Below are positions 59,732-64,000 of a stretch of 64,000 bases of DNA, in pieces. Location of the stretch: contig JBBSGR010000002.1 of assembly GCA_038253945.1 (NCBI GenBank), positions 62,001 through 126,000 of the forward strand, in the 5' to 3' direction. Under the pieces are notes generated by a model. That model was not told where the DNA came from and did not search any database. It worked only from the letters and a program-made list of their open reading frames with translations. Position 1 is the stretch's first letter; each line of letters begins with the position of its first letter. This stretch comes from JBBRYW01 sp038253945 (GTDB lineage Bacteria; Actinomycetota; Thermoleophilia; Gaiellales; Gaiellaceae). Made by a program: the position numbers and the translations under genes.

Positions 59732-60447
59732 TGGCAGTCGCCTCGCGGGCCGCCGGCGTCGAGGTCGTGGACCTCGCGGCCACGCCGCTGCGCGAGCTCA
59801 ACCGGCGCCTCCATCAGCTCCCGGCTGACGGAACGGAGCCGCGTCGCTGGCGGGTGCTGAATCCGAACGGCGCCCACGCGGTCGCCTGCGGCCTGGACGG
59901 CGAGCTGGAGGTCGAGATCCAGGGGCACGTCGGCTACTACTGCGCCGGGATGAACAAGCTTGCGACCGTCCGCCTGCACGGAAACGCAGGGCCCGGCGTC
60001 GCCGAGAACATGATGTCCGGGACCGTGATCGTCGAGGGCAACGCGAGTCAGTCGGCCGGCGCGACGGGCCGTGGCGGGCTCCTTGTCGTACACGGCGACG
60101 CCGCCGCCCGTTGCGGGATCTCGATGAAGGGGATCGACATCGCCGTCCGGGGATCGATCGGCCACATGAGCGCGTTCATGGCGCAGCGGGGACGCCTCGT
60201 CGTCTGCGGCGACGCGGGCGACGCGCTCGGCGACTCGATCTACGAGGCGCAGCTCTACGTGCGCGGCAAGGTCGCCGGCCTCGGCGCGGACTGCGTCGAG
60301 AAAGAGCTCAGTCCCCGCCATGTCGACGAGCTGCGATCGCTGCTCGGGCAGGCCGGCTTCGACGACGCCGACCCGGGCGACTTTCGCCGCTACGGCTCGG
60401 CGCGCACCCTCTACAACTTCCACGTCGACCACGCGGGGGACTATTGA
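59731..60447 (+). CDS. GXGXG-domain protein (MgsB/GlxC-like; GltB C-domain)
   Basis: 238 residues forming the right-handed beta-helix of glutamate synthase. Repeated Gly patterns are visible (GHVGYYCAGMNKLATVRLHG; AENMMSGTVIVEGNASQSAG; GGLLVVHGDAAARCGISMKG; RGRLVVCGDAGDALGDSIYE). Residues 178-238 (SPRHVDELRSLLGQAGFDDA, FRRYGSARTLYNF) are the usual tail of the stand-alone subunit. It likely links the amidotransferase and FMN subunits. Starts and ends in TGATG overlaps. Confidence 0.9.
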   Translation: MAVASRAAGVEVVDLAATPLRELNRRLHQLPADGTEPRRWRVLNPNGAHAVACGLDGELEVEIQGHVGYYCAGMNKLATVRLHGNAGPGVAENMMSGTVIVEGNASQSAGATGRGGLLVVHGDAAARCGISMKGIDIAVRGSIGHMSAFMAQRGRLVVCGDAGDALGDSIYEAQLYVRGKVAGLGADCVEKELSPRHVDELRSLLGQAGFDDADPGDFRRYGSARTLYNFHVDHAGDY

Positions 60448-61796
60448 TGGCGACGACCGCGGAGAACAGCACCTCGTTGGGCTCGCGCTGGCAGCCTGGG
60501 CTGCGCGAGTCGGCTCTGTTCGACCGGAATGTGATCGCGGAGATCCAGCGCGCCGCCCGGGAGGGTATCTACGCGATCCGCGGCTTCGGCGCCAAGCGCC
60601 GCCTGCCTCATTTCGACGACCTGCTCCTGCTCGGCGCGAGCATGTCGCGCTATCCCCTGGAGGGCTACCGGGAGCGCTGCGGCACCGACGTCGTCCTCGG
60701 AACCCGCTTCGCAACGAAGCCGCTGGAGCTGAAGATCCCGGTAACGATCGCGGGCATGAGCTTCGGCGCCCTGTCGGCCCCGGCGAAGGAAGCGCTCGGA
60801 CGCGGTGCGACCGAGGTCGGCACCTCGACGACGACCGGAGACGGCGGGATGACGGCCGAGGAGCGCGAGCACTCCGAGACACTCGTCTATCAGCTCCTGC
60901 CGTCGCGCTACGGGATGAATCCGGACGACCTGCGCCGCGCCGACGCGATCGAGATCGTGGTCGGCCAGGGTGCGAAGCCGGGTGGTGGAGGCATGCTTCT
61001 CGGCCACAAGATCTCCGACCGCGTCGCCGCGATGCGCGACCTGCCGGTCGGGATCGATCAGCGAAGCGCCTGCCGGCACCCGGACTGGACCGGCCCCGAC
61101 GACCTCGAGATCAAGATCCTCGAGCTGCGCGAGATCACGGACTGGGAGAAGCCCGTCTTCGTCAAGATCGGAGCGACCCGGACGCACTACGACGTCCAGC
61201 TCGCGGTGAAGGCGGGGGCCGACGCGATCGTCCTCGACGGGATGCAGGGCGGTACCGCGGCAACCCAGGACGTCTTCATCGAGCACGTGGGGATCCCCAC
61301 GCTGCCCGCGACGCGCATCGCAGTGGACGCGCTGCAGGAGCTGCGGATGCACCGGCAGGTGCAGCTGATCGTCTCGGGCGGGATCCGCAGCGGCGCCGAC
61401 GTGGCAAAGGCGCTCGCCCTCGGCGCCGACGCCGTCTCGATCGGCACGGCGGCGCTGATCGCGATGGGCGACAACAGCCCGGAGTACGAGGAAGAGTACC
61501 GCCGGCTCGGCAGCTCGGCCGGCTTCTACGACGGCTGGCAGGCCGGCCGTGACCCCGCCGGCATCTCCACCCAGGAGGACGACCTCGCGGCCCGGTTCGA
61601 CCCGCTCGTGGGTGGACGCCGGATCGCCAACTACCTGCGCGTGCTCACGCTCGAAGCGCAGACCCTCGCGCGGGCGTGCGGCAAGTCGCACGTCCACAAC
61701 CTCGAGTCGGAGGACCTGGTCGCGCTGACGATCGAGGCCGCCGCGATGGCCCGCGTGCCGCTGGCCGGCACGGACTGGATCCCGGGAGCTCGGTAG
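60447..61796 (+). CDS. FMN-binding glutamate-synthase-like subunit (MgsC/GlxD-like)
   Basis: 449 residues, the FMN TIM-barrel of glutamate synthase. Segments: PVTIAGMSFGALSAPAKEAL; TSTTTGDGGMTAEEREHSET; EIVVGQGAKPGGGGMLLGHK; KPVFVKIGATRTHYDVQLAV; DAIVLDGMQGGTAATQDVFI; and LIVSGGIRSGADVAKALALG. The N-terminal iron-sulphur-type cysteines seen in some relatives are not obvious. With the two preceding genes it forms a split three-subunit complex like N-methylglutamate synthase MgsABC (or rhizobial GlxBCD). The mgdABCD-type dehydrogenase genes are not in the window. Confidence 0.9.
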   Translation: MATTAENSTSLGSRWQPGLRESALFDRNVIAEIQRAAREGIYAIRGFGAKRRLPHFDDLLLLGASMSRYPLEGYRERCGTDVVLGTRFATKPLELKIPVTIAGMSFGALSAPAKEALGRGATEVGTSTTTGDGGMTAEEREHSETLVYQLLPSRYGMNPDDLRRADAIEIVVGQGAKPGGGGMLLGHKISDRVAAMRDLPVGIDQRSACRHPDWTGPDDLEIKILELREITDWEKPVFVKIGATRTHYDVQLAVKAGADAIVLDGMQGGTAATQDVFIEHVGIPTLPATRIAVDALQELRMHRQVQLIVSGGIRSGADVAKALALGADAVSIGTAALIAMGDNSPEYEEEYRRLGSSAGFYDGWQAGRDPAGISTQEDDLAARFDPLVGGRRIANYLRVLTLEAQTLARACGKSHVHNLESEDLVALTIEAAAMARVPLAGTDWIPGAR

Positions 61797-61798
61797 AG

Positions 61799-63634
61799 CT
61801 ACCCGATACCTTGAGGCACGTAGAGGCCGAGCCGCTTTTGCGCCTGCGCGACGGCGCGGAACGCCTCCCTCAGCTCGTGGCGCGCGAGCGGCGCCAGCTC
61901 GTCGGGGTCGATCAGGTTGTCCGGCTCCTCCCCCGCCTCGATGCGGGCGGCGTGGTGTTGGAGCCTGACGCGGGCCACGATCGCGAAGGCCTCTCGGAGC
62001 GCGGCCGCCGGCTCCGCCTCCAGCGCTCCGCTCTGCTCGGCGGCGACGAGCCGATCGAGCGTCGCCGAGATCGTGATTCCGTTCGCGAGCGCGTAGAAGC
62101 GGGCGAGGTTCGCGATCGGGATCGCGCCGCCGCGCTTGAGGTCCAGGCGGCCGCCGGCCTTGCCCTGGCGCTCGACGACGAGAGCACCTCGGAAGCCGAG
62201 CGGCGGCTTGAAGTCGGTTGCCGTCCGCGCGAGCCTGCGGACGAAGTCCGGGTGGCGTCTCGCGTCCCGCAGCACGGCAACGAGTGGACCGACGATCTCG
62301 AGCCCGCCGCTGGCGTGCCGGAAGTCGAAGGCGACTGTCGCTCGGATCAGGTGCGAGCGGTCCGGCAGCTCGAAGACCTCCCGGAACGCGCGCAGCCACT
62401 CGGTCTCGGACATCCGCCAGAGACGGCTGCTCGCCAGCACGTCGTTGGAGTCCGGGCCGAAGCCGCAGCGGGCGAGCCCGGCGTTGACGTCGCGGGCGAG
62501 CCGCTCGAAGTATTCGTCCACGCTGGCCCCGTCCGGCGACTCGGCGTAGGCGAGCGCGTTGTCCTGATCCGATCCGAGCGTGAACTCACGCCGAGCGGCG
62601 CTACCGAGCGCGAGCCACGCCCAGGCGACAGGAGCCGGCCCGTGCCGCCAGATGGCGAAGTCCACGAGCCGGGCCGTGAACGTGTCGACCTGCAGGGAGA
62701 GGACGCGTCCGATCGTGACCGGCGAGACGCCCGCGTCGAGCAGCGCCAGGAAGAGCCGCCGCAGGCGCGCCGAGGCTTCGACGAGCTGGCCCTCGTCGCT
62801 CGCGCCGTGCACGACGTGGCGCAGCGCGAACGGGCTGCTCGTCTCGAGGCTCATCAGATCTGCGGCCGAGACCAGGCCGAGCACGTGCCCGCGCGCATCG
62901 GCGACGACGAGGTGGTCGAGGCCGCCGTCGAGCATGTCCACCGCGGCATCGACGGCGAGCTGATCCGGCGGTACGGTGTGCACGGGCGCGCTCATCACCG
63001 TCGAGACCGGCGCATCCAGGGGAACACCGCCGGCGACGACCTTGCTGCGCAGATCTGCGTCGGTGACGATTCCGATCCGACCGTCCTCGCGCACGAGGAT
63101 CGCCGTACCCCCGCTCGTCGTGATCTCGCGCGCCGCCTCGCGGATCGGCGTGTCCGGGTCGCAGAACGGCGGCGGCCGGTCGATCAGATCAGCGACGCGG
63201 AGCGTGCTGAGCGGGGGCAGCGCGTGGACGGTATGCCCCGTCCGCGTCAGCCGCTCACGCAACGTCGTCGCGACGAAGCCCGCGCCGGCCGGCCCGCCGA
63301 GCACGCGGAGCGCCTGCTCTCCCGGAATCAGGTAGCAGACCGCGTCCTCGTGCGCGCGGACGGTGAAGCTCGGCGCCATCCCGGTCAAGAGCGACGGGTG
63401 CCCGAAGCTCTCTCCTGGCTCCAGGATGTCGATCAGCTCCCCCTCATGGACGAGCTCCATGGAGCCCTCAGCGATCACGTAGAGATGCGACGCCGGCCGG
63501 CCGTCCTCGACGAGCACGTTCTCGCCGGCGCGGTAGCGGCGTACCTCGGCCGATTGCGCAACTTCCTCGAGCTTCGAGCGCTCCAGGCCCTCGAACGGCT
63601 GAAAGCGCTGAAGGAAGTCGGCAATCCCTGTCAT
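61799..63634 (-). CDS. cNMP-binding/CBS/DUF294 nucleotidyltransferase protein
   Basis: 611 residues in four parts: a cyclic-nucleotide-binding domain (residues about 8-125, LYVIAEGSMELVHEGELIDI); two CBS domains (about 165-290, GTAILVREDGRIGIVTDADL and LDHLVVADARGHVLGLVSAA); a DUF294 nucleotidyltransferase domain with LGSAARREFTLGSDQDNALA; and a C-terminal helical domain. Relatives resemble the PII-uridylyltransferase GlnD in their NTase and are thought to be signalling enzymes. Located 3 bases past the mgsC stop, on the opposite strand, it may sense nucleotide status for the nitrogen genes, but that is speculation. Confidence 0.9.
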   Translation of the reverse strand: MTGIADFLQRFQPFEGLERSKLEEVAQSAEVRRYRAGENVLVEDGRPASHLYVIAEGSMELVHEGELIDILEPGESFGHPSLLTGMAPSFTVRAHEDAVCYLIPGEQALRVLGGPAGAGFVATTLRERLTRTGHTVHALPPLSTLRVADLIDRPPPFCDPDTPIREAAREITTSGGTAILVREDGRIGIVTDADLRSKVVAGGVPLDAPVSTVMSAPVHTVPPDQLAVDAAVDMLDGGLDHLVVADARGHVLGLVSAADLMSLETSSPFALRHVVHGASDEGQLVEASARLRRLFLALLDAGVSPVTIGRVLSLQVDTFTARLVDFAIWRHGPAPVAWAWLALGSAARREFTLGSDQDNALAYAESPDGASVDEYFERLARDVNAGLARCGFGPDSNDVLASSRLWRMSETEWLRAFREVFELPDRSHLIRATVAFDFRHASGGLEIVGPLVAVLRDARRHPDFVRRLARTATDFKPPLGFRGALVVERQGKAGGRLDLKRGGAIPIANLARFYALANGITISATLDRLVAAEQSGALEAEPAAALREAFAIVARVRLQHHAARIEAGEEPDNLIDPDELAPLARHELREAFRAVAQAQKRLGLYVPQGIG

Positions 63635-63642
63635 GGACGAGC

Positions 63643-63813
63643 CTCTTGTAGCTCATGCGGGGCGGGCGACGGGTCATTGCCGGCGCAAGTCCGGGGATCC
63701 CGGACGCGGAGCGTGCCGTCATAGGCGAACCTCTGGTAGCTCATGCGGGGCGGGCGACCGACGACCGCGGGCGTCGCTCCGGCGATCCCGGACGCGTAGC
63801 GTGCCGTCATAGC
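63643..63813 (+). repeat. 88-bp tandem repeat sharing a core with 9.2-9.4 kb
   Basis: Two units start at 63643 and 63731. Each has a left block (CCTCT(T/G)GTAGCTCATGCGG...) and a right block with ATCCCGGACGCG(G/T)AGCGTG then CCGTCATAG. The right block shares ATCCCGGACGCGTAGCGTG with the 86-bp tandem at 9242-9372. Confidence 0.85.
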
Positions 63814-63971
63814 CTGCTCATTCGCCCCGAAATTCTGCCGTGTTGTCGGTTTGCGTCGAGCCGGTCGATCTGTCAGATTCCCCGTATTGGCAGCGGCGAC
63901 CCTCGAGCAGGTCTGATGGCTCCGGCGACTGAAGCTGCAGACCTCGCCTCGGGATGGGGGAAGGAGGCTCG

Positions 63972-64000
63972 ATGAGTACCGGCCACGAAGAGCTCGATTA
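63972..64000 (+). CDS. start of a gene running off the window
   Basis: ATG at 63972 has an excellent ribosome-binding site (AAGGAGG) eight bases upstream and reads MSTGHEELD to the end of the window. Too little is visible to name it. It lies beyond the DUF294 gene and is divergent from it. Confidence 0.55.

Overview
The window is very GC-rich, with GC-ending codons, long chains of 4-bp start/stop overlaps, and genes typical of Actinobacteriota: PspAA/PspAB with HtpX, SSI-like secreted domains, SCP2, CDP-alcohol phosphatidyltransferase fusions and RHH/PIN toxin-antitoxin pairs. The mix (hisC-hisB fusion, split glutamate-synthase-like genes next to a type III glutamine synthetase, a di-inositol-phosphate-phosphate-synthase-like gene) suggests Thermoleophilia (Gaiellales/Solirubrobacterales). 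That placement is an inference. No 16S gene or phylogenetic marker is present.

Layout. 0-5.5 kb: an operon of exported proteins, one split by an IS256 remnant. 5.5-8.2 kb: tRNA-Ser, serS, a HAD phosphatase and a c-type cytochrome lipoprotein. 8.3-11.1 kb: the envelope-stress set htpX, pspAB, pspAA, pspA. 11.2-16.6 kb: O-methyltransferase, winged-helix proteins, two zinc dehydrogenases, a TMEM175-like channel, a thioredoxin-fold protein. 16.6-27.2 kb: a decaying genomic island between a tRNA-Ala gene and a 45-bp direct repeat of its 3' half. It holds broken tetracycline- and aminoglycoside-resistance-type genes, IS fragments and a run of small gene units separated by a degenerate repeat of about 33 bp. 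27.6-32.4 kb: a glycine/sarcosine/betaine reductase operon (minus strand). 32.6-44.1 kb: VOC proteins, three VapBC-like modules, an inositol-phosphodiester synthase, a carboxypeptidase, a cytochrome P450, SCP2 and a glycogen debranching enzyme. 44.2-50.5 kb: a compact his operon (yerC-hisG-hisD-hisCB-hisH-hisF-hisIE-hisA). 50.5-55.3 kb: a scrambled stretch with truncated genes, an L,D-transpeptidase and a DoxX gene with a nonsense codon. 55.4-61.8 kb: a GAF/PucR regulator followed by gmaS/glnT and mgsABC/glxBCD homologues. 61.8-64 kb: a DUF294 signalling protein and the first codons of the next gene.

Main discovery. The grd operon encodes two selenoproteins that a standard gene caller would break. 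GrdA (27592..28050) has an in-frame UGA in the context ECFV-U-TASGAMDL. GrdB (29847..31145) has an in-frame UGA at codon 342 in the context ILTAT-U-GTGTRCGS. Eleven bases after the GrdB UGA is a perfect 17-nt hairpin that resembles the E. coli fdhF SECIS core. With grdE/G, grdC and a dedicated thioredoxin, this is a nearly complete selenium-dependent amine reductase in a high-GC actinobacterium. grdD and the selenocysteine-insertion genes are not in the window.

A second pattern is the repeated use of an apparent CTG start overlapping the upstream TGA (CTGA) in four unrelated gene pairs, where no ATG/GTG/TTG fits. Single-base frameshifts in several genes, often in homopolymers and concentrated in the island, mean that real decay and assembly error cannot be separated from sequence alone.
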